From the NCBI RefSeq assembly GCF_900172345.1, contig NZ_FWFY01000003.1, forward strand, positions 1 to 64,000: DNA of 64,000 nt. The letters are read 5' to 3'. Shown here in pieces: positions 1 to 7,648 of this stretch. The position numbers were made by a program, and so were the translations under genes. The notes beneath the pieces were generated by a model. That model ran no database searches and was not told where the DNA came from. It saw only the letters and a program-made list of their open reading frames with translations. Every line of letters starts with the position of its first letter. Position 1 is the stretch's first letter. The stretch comes from Limimaricola soesokkakensis. Lineage in GTDB: Bacteria > Pseudomonadota > Alphaproteobacteria > Rhodobacterales > Rhodobacteraceae.

Positions 1-181
1 GTCGGTTCGCTCCGGACATGGTCGCTTGATCTCGCGCCCGAACATCTGCGCGCTCGGAGAATGGATTGGTAGAAGGATCATTCGAACCTGCCTTCGCCCG
101 GATTGCGATCGAAAGTCGGCTTCGGGCTGAATAGCCCCGCGTTTCTTGGACGCCTCCGTGTCTCAGTTTCCGCTCTCGTCC

Positions 182-568
182 TCAGTCGTCATCGAGATAG
201 ACATAGCGGACCTCCTGATAGCTGTCGGCGGCGAAGGCGAAGAACAGGCGTGCCTCGGTTTCGGCATGGACCGCGTGCTCTAAGTTGCCCGGAATGAAGA
301 TGGCCTGACCCTCGGCCAACTCGTGATCCTTTCCATCGACTGTAACCAGCGCCGCGCCAGCCAGCGCGAAGTAGACCTCTGCATGCGCGTGCCGGTGCAG
401 CGGCAAGGGCTCGCCCGGCCGCACGATAGCGATTCCGCAGGTGAGGCTGTCTGTCTTGGTGCGATCAGCCGAGAACAACATCTGGTAGCGGGCGCGGTGC
501 TGGCCACTGACCTCCACAACCTCTTCCTCAATCGCATCCGGGTCCCGGTGAACGGCATTGCTGGACAT
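182..568 (-). CDS. Cupin-domain protein
   Basis: Small single-domain cupin of 128 residues. The two cupin motifs are visible: a metal-binding stretch with PLHRHAHAEVYFALAG (His, His, Glu) near residues 55-70 and a second motif with GNLEHAVHA near residues 100-108. Such proteins bind a metal and act as small dioxygenases, isomerases or sensors; the substrate cannot be told. The ATG at 568 is chosen because AAGGAG lies six bases upstream; a longer frame reaching 682 has no such site. It follows the kinase gene ending at 986 on the same strand after 417 bases, so it is probably a separate unit. Family sure, function unknown. Confidence 0.75.
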   Translation of the reverse strand: MSSNAVHRDPDAIEEEVVEVSGQHRARYQMLFSADRTKTDSLTCGIAIVRPGEPLPLHRHAHAEVYFALAGAALVTVDGKDHELAEGQAIFIPGNLEHAVHAETEARLFFAFAADSYQEVRYVYLDDD

Positions 569-985
569 ATGGAGCTCCTTGCTGGTGCCGCGTTCACAGC
601 GGCCCTTCACATGGATAACGCTCGTCTGGCACTCGGTTCCGGCGGAGTACTGTAAACGGAGGATCAGGCATCGTGCACGCAAAGGCGGCCTGAGAAGCTG
701 ACAAGCTATAGAACGCTTTGCGGGCCAATCCCCCAGAAGGCAGCCGCCTTGGTTACGCTGTCTTCCGAAAACCGGAAGGCCATCAAAGTCGGGCGGGGTT
801 CGCTACTAACCATCACGCCCTGCACTCACCGAGTGCCGCTCTTGGTTGGTTGGGCACAGCACAGTTGGTGACGCCCCGCGGCGGCTATGGGCCGGAAGCG
901 CCAAGGCGGGGAAGGCCTGGAAGCTGGCCTTCGTTGCCTACGCCACGAACGTCCGCTCTTTCTTCCGATCGCGAGTCAGAAGGGA
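569..985. other. Intergenic stretch with one small hairpin
   Basis: No convincing gene on either strand. A 6-bp stem (CTTCCG at 762-767, CGGAAG at 773-778, loop AAAAC) lies downstream of the kinase gene on the minus strand and could help end its transcript, but no T run follows. The rest shows nothing recognisable. Confidence 0.4.
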
Positions 986-2536
986 TCAACCGTCGGCCGC
1001 GCCCGAATGGATGGTGGCGGGGGCCAGTTCAGGCGGGGCCTCCAGGCGCTCCCGCGGCAGCCTTAGCATCACACGGAAACCGGCCTCATCGAGGCACCGT
1101 TCAAAGATGCCTCCCAACCGTCCCTCGACCATGTGCCACATGAGCTTCGTGCCGAATCCGACACGCTCGGGCGTCGGCGGCGGGACAGCCAACGGGACAG
1201 CCCGATGTTCGCGCCACTCCAGAACCAGGTTCTCATTGGACTCATCGAACCGGGCCCTGACGGCGAGACGGCTGTCCTGGCAGGAGCTACCATGTTTCAG
1301 CGCGTTGGTGGCAAGTTCGTTCAGGATCAGCGCCAGCGGCATGATGCTGTCCCTGTCGACACTCAAGTTGGGTGCCTCGATGGAGATCCTGCTTCGCTCG
1401 GGGAGGATGCCAGTCGCCTCTTCGATCAGCGCCTGCAATGCCACGCTCTTGCTGGCGTCCTCAACGGCCATGCGGTTGGCCTGACCCACGGCCACGAGGC
1501 GCCCCAGGAAGGCCTCGTCCAGCTCATCCTTGGTCCGGGCCTCCCGGGAGCAGCTCCGGTAGATCGAGGCCAGCACCGAGAGACTGTTACCCACTCTGTG
1601 ACTCATCTCGCGGCGCAGCGTCTCGCGGTGTTCGGCATGTTGTTTGCGGTGGAGCGCGACGCCGATCTGGCTTCCAACTGTCTGGAGCATCCGCAGAACC
1701 TCCTCATCCAGCCGAGCGTAAGAGGTTCCGAAGAACTCGAGCACACCGTGTACGTCTCCGCCTTGCCACACCGGCAGGGCCACTGCGCGGGTCAACCCGA
1801 CCTCTTCGAATACGCTGCGACGAACGAACTGGCAGGACGCCGGAAGGTCGACGAGCGCTTGCAGCTGTCCCGACTGCCAAGCGCGGCCCGGGAGACCCTC
1901 TCCGGGTGCAAAGCGCACAACGCTCGTTGCCTCGACCACCGGTTGGAAACGCGGGTCCGCCAAGTGCCAGATTCCGGTGGGGTGCAGGCGCGCATGCGGC
2001 CCACGCCCGCGCACGACGTGGAAATGGCCTGCCTCCATGCCGGATACGGCACAGACACTATCGAGACAGAACTGTGTGAATTCGTCGAGCGAGACGTCTT
2101 CCAGAAGCTTCTGCGCGACGGCGAGTAGCGCCTCTCCTTCGCGGGCCCGCAATTCCTGCGCGCGCCGGGCAGCTTCCTCGGCGGCCATGCTCCGGATGAA
2201 GGCGTAGAAGATCCGCCCGCCGCCGTCGCCGGACATCGGGAATATCGACAGCTCGACCGGGAACTCAGCGCGGTCACGATGCAGGGCGGTGATCCGGACC
2301 CGTTGCTCGAGAACCGGACCTTCACCCGTGCGATTGTAATGTTCCAAGCCGCGCGCATGGGCGTCGCGATGCTGAGGGGGCACGATGAGATCCCCCATGG
2401 AAGACCCCATCGCTTCTGCGCGAGGCCAGCCAAACATCTCCTCGGCCGCACCATTCCAGGCAACGACCAACCCTGCTTCGTCCATTCCCACCACGGCATC
2501 GAGCGCGCGGTCAAAGAGGGACTCCAAATGCTTCAT
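986..2536 (-). CDS. PAS-GAF sensor histidine kinase, HWE family
   Basis: Cytosolic sensor kinase of 516 residues without membrane segments. Order: PAS domain (about 1-125), GAF domain (about 140-295), HisKA_2/HWE dimerisation segment with phospho-acceptor His in EMSHRVGNSLSVL, and an ATPase domain with N-box LNELATNALKHG and the HWE-typical GFGTKLM lid. The PAS domain lacks the GXNCRFLQ signature of LOV photoreceptors, so redox or a small ligand is a likelier signal than blue light. GGAGGGG five bases before the ATG supports the start. It lies 91 bases downstream of a single-domain response regulator and a second HWE kinase on the same strand, so the three probably form one signalling group. 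Confidence 0.88.
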   Translation of the reverse strand: MKHLESLFDRALDAVVGMDEAGLVVAWNGAAEEMFGWPRAEAMGSSMGDLIVPPQHRDAHARGLEHYNRTGEGPVLEQRVRITALHRDRAEFPVELSIFPMSGDGGGRIFYAFIRSMAAEEAARRAQELRAREGEALLAVAQKLLEDVSLDEFTQFCLDSVCAVSGMEAGHFHVVRGRGPHARLHPTGIWHLADPRFQPVVEATSVVRFAPGEGLPGRAWQSGQLQALVDLPASCQFVRRSVFEEVGLTRAVALPVWQGGDVHGVLEFFGTSYARLDEEVLRMLQTVGSQIGVALHRKQHAEHRETLRREMSHRVGNSLSVLASIYRSCSREARTKDELDEAFLGRLVAVGQANRMAVEDASKSVALQALIEEATGILPERSRISIEAPNLSVDRDSIMPLALILNELATNALKHGSSCQDSRLAVRARFDESNENLVLEWREHRAVPLAVPPPTPERVGFGTKLMWHMVEGRLGGIFERCLDEAGFRVMLRLPRERLEAPPELAPATIHSGAADG

Positions 2537-2627
2537 CCTGCCCCTCCAATTCTCAAAGAAAGAGAACTATCCGCGTATTGAGGCCAAGTCGAGACGAACG
2601 GTATCGGGAGTGGTTCGCCCTTACCCG

Positions 2628-2996
2628 TCATCGATCGAGGACGGCGTCTACACCGCGTATCACAGCGTGCAGTTTCACCGGGCTGAATGGCTTGCCAAGC
2701 AGAGCGACAGGAGCGGTGGCAGCAATGTCCGCCTCCGTCAACTCGTGCAGGCTGCCACTGACGATGACCGACGGAACGCCCAGCTCGGCCCGCATGAAAG
2801 CCGCAGCCTCTGCGCCGCTCGATGGGCCTGCCAGATGCAGGTCCACGAGGGCCAGGTCCGGCACATGCGCGCAGGCCATCTCGATCGCCGTCTCCTTCGT
2901 CCCGGCAATGCCTACGACCTCGTAACCCATGTCCATGAGCTGCATCTCGAGGTCGAGCGCGATGAAAACCTCGTCTTCGACGATGAGTATACGCAT
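2628..2996 (-). CDS. Single-domain response regulator
   Basis: A stand-alone receiver domain of 122 residues with no output domain. Acidic pocket residues lie in ILIVEDE near the start, the phospho-acceptor Asp in ALVDLHLAG near residue 52, the switch Ser in VIVSGS and the conserved Lys in LLGKPFS near residue 103. Such regulators pass phosphate between kinases or act by protein contact. The start at 2996 is chosen because the receiver fold begins there; the frame extends 24 codons further but overlaps the upstream kinase. It begins seven bases after that kinase's stop, so the two are co-transcribed and this is its probable partner. Confidence 0.87.
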   Translation of the reverse strand: MRILIVEDEVFIALDLEMQLMDMGYEVVGIAGTKETAIEMACAHVPDLALVDLHLAGPSSGAEAAAFMRAELGVPSVIVSGSLHELTEADIAATAPVALLGKPFSPVKLHAVIRGVDAVLDR

Positions 2997-3003
2997 GGCG
3001 AGG

Positions 3004-4425
3004 TCAGACCTTGGCCGGAAACCGGACGACGGTTTGCCAGCCCTGCGGAGAGCTCGACTGTTCGACATGCCCGCCGATCTGGCGAGCGGACATCTGGATC
3101 AGCCGCTGACCGAGGCCCGAGCCGCGCGACGCTCGGCCTTCGACTGCCTCGGACTGGCCGATGCCGTCGTCGATGACCGTCAGCACCAGCTCGCCCGCCT
3201 TGGCGTCGCGCGCGAGGCGCACGCGCACGCGTCCTTCCTCCCGCCCATGAAAGGCGTGCTTCAGGGCATTGGTGATCAGCTCGTTAACGATGATCGAGAG
3301 GCTGATGGCCTTGTTCGGGCAGAGCCGGATCGGCGTCACGTCGAGGTCGATCGAAATGCCCCGGACATCGCAGCCGGACGAGGCGGCGACATGGTCGCAG
3401 AGGTCGCGCAGCTGCTGGTCGACGGCTACGCTGGTCACATCGCCATCCTGGTAAAGGCTGGCGTGGATGGTGGCGATCGCATTGACCCGGGTGCTGGCCG
3501 AGAGCAGCTTCTCGCGGGTCTCGGGTGAGGCCCGCCCGCTTTCGAGACTGAGCAGGCTCGCCACCATCTGAAGCGAGTTCTTGACCCGGTGATTGACCTC
3601 GTCGAGCAGCATTTTCTGGTTGGCGAGCGCGGCTTTCAGCCGCTCTTCGTTCTGCCGGAACTCGGTAATGTCGACGACCATGCCCACGAGATGCGGCTCG
3701 CCGTTCACGGGGCCGAGCAAGATCTCACCCCGCGCCGAGATCCAGCGGACGCTGCCGTCGGGCAGCAGGAGCCGATGCTCGAGGATTGTCGGCCCGGGCC
3801 CGCGCTCGGCGGTCGAGAAAAGCTCCATGCGCACGCGCTCACGATCCTCGGGGTGAACGCGCTCGAAGAACGGCTCGATCTCGTCGCCGGCCTCGTCTGG
3901 CGCGAACCCGTGCATCGAATCGACGCCGGCGGAGCGGATCAGCTTGCCCGTGACGAGATTGAGGTCCCAGAAGGAAAGGGACGCCCCCTCGGCGGCCGTG
4001 CGCTCCCGTGCCTCGAGCAGCAACTGCTGCGTCACCTCTGCCGTCACGTCCTCGACCAGCTGAAGGATGCAGGTGACCTCGCCGTTCTCGATCACCGGGG
4101 AATGCGACAGCCGCCAGTAGCGGGTCTCGAAGCCGCCATCGGGCATGACGATGTCATGCCGGCCCGGCTCCAGCGCGTCGGTCTGCCGCGTGTCGACCGC
4201 GCGCGCAACCGAGGCGCGGATCGTCGCTTCAAGATTCGGGGTGTCGGGACGCGGCGGGAACTCGTCGAACAAAGGCCGGTCGAGCAGCGTGGCTCTGCGG
4301 CGCGCCACGGCTTCCTCAAAGGGCGCGTTGACGTCGATGATCAGAAGATCGGTCGACATGATGATCGCCGGCACTGGGATAGCGTGCAGGATGGCCCTGC
4401 CGGACAGAATGGGAGCGTCGAGCAT
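3004..4425 (-). CDS. PAS-domain histidine kinase, HWE/HisKA_2 family
   Basis: Soluble sensor kinase of 473 residues. Two PAS domains (about 8-130 and 145-260, the second with a PAC-like end) precede a HisKA_2 segment with phospho-acceptor His in LLDEVNHRVKNSLQMV and an ATPase domain with N-box IVNELITNALKHAF and VIDDGIG. No membrane helix is visible, so the signal is probably cytoplasmic. GAAGGG lies just upstream of the ATG at 4425. First gene of the kinase-regulator-kinase set. Two PAS domains followed by HisKA_2 is common in Alphaproteobacteria and includes light, redox and general-stress sensors; no cofactor-binding residue decides between them. Confidence 0.88.
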   Translation of the reverse strand: MLDAPILSGRAILHAIPVPAIIMSTDLLIIDVNAPFEEAVARRRATLLDRPLFDEFPPRPDTPNLEATIRASVARAVDTRQTDALEPGRHDIVMPDGGFETRYWRLSHSPVIENGEVTCILQLVEDVTAEVTQQLLLEARERTAAEGASLSFWDLNLVTGKLIRSAGVDSMHGFAPDEAGDEIEPFFERVHPEDRERVRMELFSTAERGPGPTILEHRLLLPDGSVRWISARGEILLGPVNGEPHLVGMVVDITEFRQNEERLKAALANQKMLLDEVNHRVKNSLQMVASLLSLESGRASPETREKLLSASTRVNAIATIHASLYQDGDVTSVAVDQQLRDLCDHVAASSGCDVRGISIDLDVTPIRLCPNKAISLSIIVNELITNALKHAFHGREEGRVRVRLARDAKAGELVLTVIDDGIGQSEAVEGRASRGSGLGQRLIQMSARQIGGHVEQSSSPQGWQTVVRFPAKV

Positions 4426-4731
4426 GATGACCCTTCAGGAAAACGCAGAGCTGCCCCGAGCCCGGCAGCGTCGCCCTATATAGCGTGCGGCCCATGAGAC
4501 GGTAGAGCGGCCGCGCAACAGGTCTGCCATTTCAGTAAGCCGACGTTCGATGTGACCCAGCCGAATGGCAACTATGGGCCGGTCGCGTCGGTTGCCTCGC
4601 CGCTGCCGAAAACACTGAGGTTCGATATGGGCGGCCTGTGCCCCAAATTCCTCTTCACCTAAGAGGTCGCGAGAGGTGCGCTCGATGTGTGTTGCTCGGC
4701 CTCTTAGCGAAATGGGCTCCAACCTAAATCA
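4426..4731. other. Intergenic stretch between kinase and TRAP genes
   Basis: About 300 bases separating the start of the kinase gene from the end of the TRAP permease gene. It should hold the promoter of the kinase-regulator set. A 95-codon minus-strand frame from a TTG crosses it but shows no family resemblance or ribosome site, so it is not called. Confidence 0.4.
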
Positions 4732-6030
4732 TCACATCAGGTCTGGAAGCCAGAGCACCAGGGCAGGGAAGGCTACCAGCAGTACAAGGCGCAAGATGTC
4801 GGCCAGGATGAACGGCAGGATGCCGCGGATCACGGTGGTCTGGCTCACATCGCCGGCGGCGGCCTGCACGACGAAGAGATTGAGACCGATGGGTGGCGTG
4901 ATCAGTCCGATCTCGGCCACCGTGACGACGAGAATTCCGAACCAGACGAGGTCGAAGCCGATCTCCTGGGCCACCGGGGCCAGAAGCGGCACGGTCAGCA
5001 GGATCATCGACATCGAGTCCATGAAGCAGCCCAGCACCACGTAGAAGAGGAGGATCAGCGCCAGCACCGCCAGCGGCGACAGCCCAGCCGCCTCGATCCA
5101 GGCGATCAGCAGCCGCGGCAGCCCGGTCTCCTCGAGGAAGAAGTTGAAGAAGGCGGCGCCGATCAGGATGAAGAAGATCATGCCGGTCAGACCGGCGGTC
5201 TCGAAGACCGCGTCGTGCAGCGCCCCGCGGTTCAGCTCGCCCGACAGCAGCGCCAGCAGGAAGGCGCCCACGGCCCCCACGGCCGCCGCCTCGGTGGGCG
5301 AGAACAGCCCGGCATAGATCCCGCCGATGACCAGCGCGAACAGAGCCGCGACCGGCCAGACCCGGCCGAGGCTGGTCAGCCGCGCCGCCCAGCCGTGCCG
5401 CTCCGAGCGCGGCGCGATGTCTGGATCGGCCCAGACCCGGCCGAGCACGGCCAGCGCATAGAGCCCGGCCCCGAGCAGCCCCGGAAGCAGCGCGCCGACG
5501 AAGAGCGCGCCGATCGAGCTCTGGGTGAGCAGCCCGTAGATTACCAGGAGCACCGAAGGTGGGATCAGCACACCGAGCGTGCCGCCGGCGGCGACGGTCG
5601 CGGTCGAAAGGGAATCGTCGTAGCCGTGGCGCCGCATCTCGGGCAGCGCGACCCGGCCGATCGTCGCCACGGTGGCGAGCGAGCTGCCGCAGATCGCCCC
5701 GAAGAGCGCGCTGGCCCCGACCGTGGTGACGGCGAGCCCGCCGCGGCGGTGGCCGATGAAGGCGTTGATCGCCGTGAAGAGCGAGCGCGACAGCCCGGCA
5801 TGCGAGGCGAAGGCGCCCATCAGCACGAAGAGCGGGATGACGCTGAAGGAATAGGGAAAGATCGACTCGAACGGGCTCGAGCCCAGCACGAAGGCGGTGC
5901 TGAACCAGCCCTCGAGCCACCAGTAGCCAAGCAGGCCCACCGCAGCCATCGCGATCGCGACCGGGAGACCGAGCGCAATCAGCGCCAGCGCCGCAGCGAA
6001 GCCGATCAGGCCGAGCCATGCGTCACTCAT
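4732..6030 (-). CDS. dctM: TRAP transporter large permease, DctM type
   Basis: Large membrane subunit of a tripartite ATP-independent periplasmic transporter, 432 residues and very hydrophobic, with about 12 helices across its length. Family features include GLPVAIAMAAVG near the N-terminus, the GGTLGVLIPPSVLLVIYG segment mid-protein and LITPPIGLNLFV near the C-terminus. It drives import of an organic acid-type substrate with the sodium gradient, together with the small permease and binding protein. The start at 6030 overlaps the dctQ stop by eight bases, which indicates translational coupling. Last gene of the P450-dctP-dctQ-dctM operon. Confidence 0.9.
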   Translation of the reverse strand: MSDAWLGLIGFAAALALIALGLPVAIAMAAVGLLGYWWLEGWFSTAFVLGSSPFESIFPYSFSVIPLFVLMGAFASHAGLSRSLFTAINAFIGHRRGGLAVTTVGASALFGAICGSSLATVATIGRVALPEMRRHGYDDSLSTATVAAGGTLGVLIPPSVLLVIYGLLTQSSIGALFVGALLPGLLGAGLYALAVLGRVWADPDIAPRSERHGWAARLTSLGRVWPVAALFALVIGGIYAGLFSPTEAAAVGAVGAFLLALLSGELNRGALHDAVFETAGLTGMIFFILIGAAFFNFFLEETGLPRLLIAWIEAAGLSPLAVLALILLFYVVLGCFMDSMSMILLTVPLLAPVAQEIGFDLVWFGILVVTVAEIGLITPPIGLNLFVVQAAAGDVSQTTVIRGILPFILADILRLVLLVAFPALVLWLPDLM

Positions 6031-6508
6031 CGGAAGCCTCCCGCAGCGCCGCAACGAGCCAGAGCATCACACCGGGCAGGCACAGACCGAGGCCGAGCAG
6101 CAGCGGGTACCAGTACCACGCGATCGGAATGCCGAGCTGCTGCGAGCTGTCCCCGAACATGGTCCGCGTCTCGAAGGTCGCGAAGCCCTGCCACAGCATC
6201 AGCGCCAGCAGCACAAGGGCGACCAGCGCGGCCATGACATGCAGCGCGTGCCGCGCGCGGCGTGGCAGCCGCGAGATCAGGAAGTCGACCCCGACATGGG
6301 CGGCGGCGAGGAAGGCGTGCGGCATGACCAGCCACGTCCCGGCCATCACGAAGAGCTGCACGAGGTCGACGACGCCGATGATCGGCAGCCCGACCTGACG
6401 GCCGAGCACGTCGCCTACGGTCACGAGCGCGGCCGCGGCGTAGGCGGCCACGCCCAGCGCCGCCAGCGCCTTGATCGCCAGCCGGGCGGCGGCGAGTGGT
6501 TTCGGCAT
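6023..6508 (-). CDS. dctQ: TRAP transporter small permease, DctQ type
   Basis: Four-helix small membrane subunit, 161 residues, pairing with DctM. Hydrophobic segments lie at about 12-32, 42-65, 82-105 and 125-148, with the usual DctQ pattern of a short loop and a DVLGRQVGLPI-like stretch after helix 1. The frame runs 13 codons further upstream, but the ATG at 6508 matches the normal length of the family. It lies between dctP (70 bases upstream) and dctM (overlapping). Confidence 0.87.
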   Translation of the reverse strand: MPKPLAAARLAIKALAALGVAAYAAAALVTVGDVLGRQVGLPIIGVVDLVQLFVMAGTWLVMPHAFLAAAHVGVDFLISRLPRRARHALHVMAALVALVLLALMLWQGFATFETRTMFGDSSQQLGIPIAWYWYPLLLGLGLCLPGVMLWLVAALREASDE

Positions 6509-6578
6509 GAGCCCTGTCTCCCTTCGCCCCGAGACGGGCCGGCGCACGCGGCGCCGGCCCAGACTCCCGGCCGTCCGC

Positions 6579-7607
6579 TCAGCCGTTCGCGGCCTCGTAC
6601 TCGGCGATTTTTTCCTGCATCATCTCGTAGATCTCGCGGGCGTTCTCCACGCCGGCGGCCTCGACCTCCGCGAGGTAGGCCTCCATCATCGGCGCGAGGG
6701 TCTCGCGCCAGCGCGCCCGCTCCTCGTCCGACAGGGTGGTGATCTCGTGCCCGGCCTCGACCGCGCCCTCGCGGCCCGGCGCGTCCCACTTGTCCCACCA
6801 GTCGGCGAATTTCGGAACGAGGTTGTCACCGGAATTCTCGTCGATGCAGCTCTGCGCCTCGGGGCTCAGCGCTGCGTAGGACCGCTCGTTCATCACGAAG
6901 AAGAACGACACGGTGTAGACGCCGGCCTCCAGATGGTAGTCGAGCACCTCGTTCAGGCCGAAGGAGGCCACCGGGTCCCACGGAAAGACGGTGCCGTCGA
7001 TGACGTCGCGCTGGAGGTTCTCGTAGACCTCGCCCGGCGGCAGGCCCTGCGGCACGGCGCCGAGATATTCGAGCATGCTGGAGATCGCGGGCGAGGGGGT
7101 GCGGATGCGCAGCCCCTCGAGGTCTTCCATGGTCTCGACCTTGGTGCCCTGTGTATGGACGAGGCCGCCGTTATGAGCGTGCAGCGCCAGCACCTTGAGC
7201 CCCTCGTACTCCTCGGCCAGCGTCTCGGGCAGGAGCGACCATAACGCGTGGGTCGCGGCGCCGGCGTCGTCGGTCAGGAAGGGCATGTCGATCAGCGAGC
7301 TGCGCGGGAAGCGGCCGCGCGGGATGCCGTGCAGGCCATGCGCGATGTCGACCACCCCGGCCATCACCTGCTCCTGCTGGCGCGCAACGTTGCCGAGCTG
7401 CGTGCCGGCGGGCGAGATATCGAACTGCACCTCGCCGCCGGTGCATTCGGTGACGGCCTCGGTCCAGGGCACGATGAAGTCCTGGTGGATGCCGTGCACG
7501 CTGGGCAGGAAGTGGCTGACCTTCAGCGTGGTCTCGGCCAGGCCTGCGCCAGGCAGCGCCAGGGCCAGCGCCGTGGCGGCGGTGGTGATCGTCGTTCTGG
7601 TCTTCAT
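6579..7607 (-). CDS. dctP: TRAP transporter substrate-binding protein, DctP type
   Basis: Periplasmic receptor of 342 residues with a signal peptide ending near GAGLAE, followed by the DctP fold. The segment LRIRTPSPAISSMLEYLGA contains the family Arg that normally clamps a substrate carboxylate, so the ligand is probably an organic acid. GGGAGG seven bases upstream supports the ATG at 7607. It starts 41 bases after the P450 fusion gene, so P450 and transporter are very likely co-transcribed. This suggests that the imported compound, or something derived from it, is the P450 substrate; that link is inferred. Confidence 0.9.
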   Translation of the reverse strand: MKTRTTITTAATALALALPGAGLAETTLKVSHFLPSVHGIHQDFIVPWTEAVTECTGGEVQFDISPAGTQLGNVARQQEQVMAGVVDIAHGLHGIPRGRFPRSSLIDMPFLTDDAGAATHALWSLLPETLAEEYEGLKVLALHAHNGGLVHTQGTKVETMEDLEGLRIRTPSPAISSMLEYLGAVPQGLPPGEVYENLQRDVIDGTVFPWDPVASFGLNEVLDYHLEAGVYTVSFFFVMNERSYAALSPEAQSCIDENSGDNLVPKFADWWDKWDAPGREGAVEAGHEITTLSDEERARWRETLAPMMEAYLAEVEAAGVENAREIYEMMQEKIAEYEAANG

Positions 7608-7648
7608 TCGGTACCTCCCAGTCACCGTGTTTCGCCCGCCGGCTCCCC

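Noticed and set aside
76-95. TTCGAACCT motif resembling a tRNA T arm near the window start
   Set aside because: No acceptor or anticodon arm can be folded around it; the resemblance to the tRNA-Gln 3' end breaks after nine bases.
4435-4722. 95-codon minus-strand frame before the kinase gene
   Set aside because: TTG start, no ribosome site, no recognisable family and arginine-rich composition typical of shadow frames.
5215-6237. Long plus-strand open frame opposite dctM and dctQ
   Set aside because: Arg/Gln/Pro-rich composition of a high-GC antisense frame; the opposite strand encodes clear TRAP permeases.
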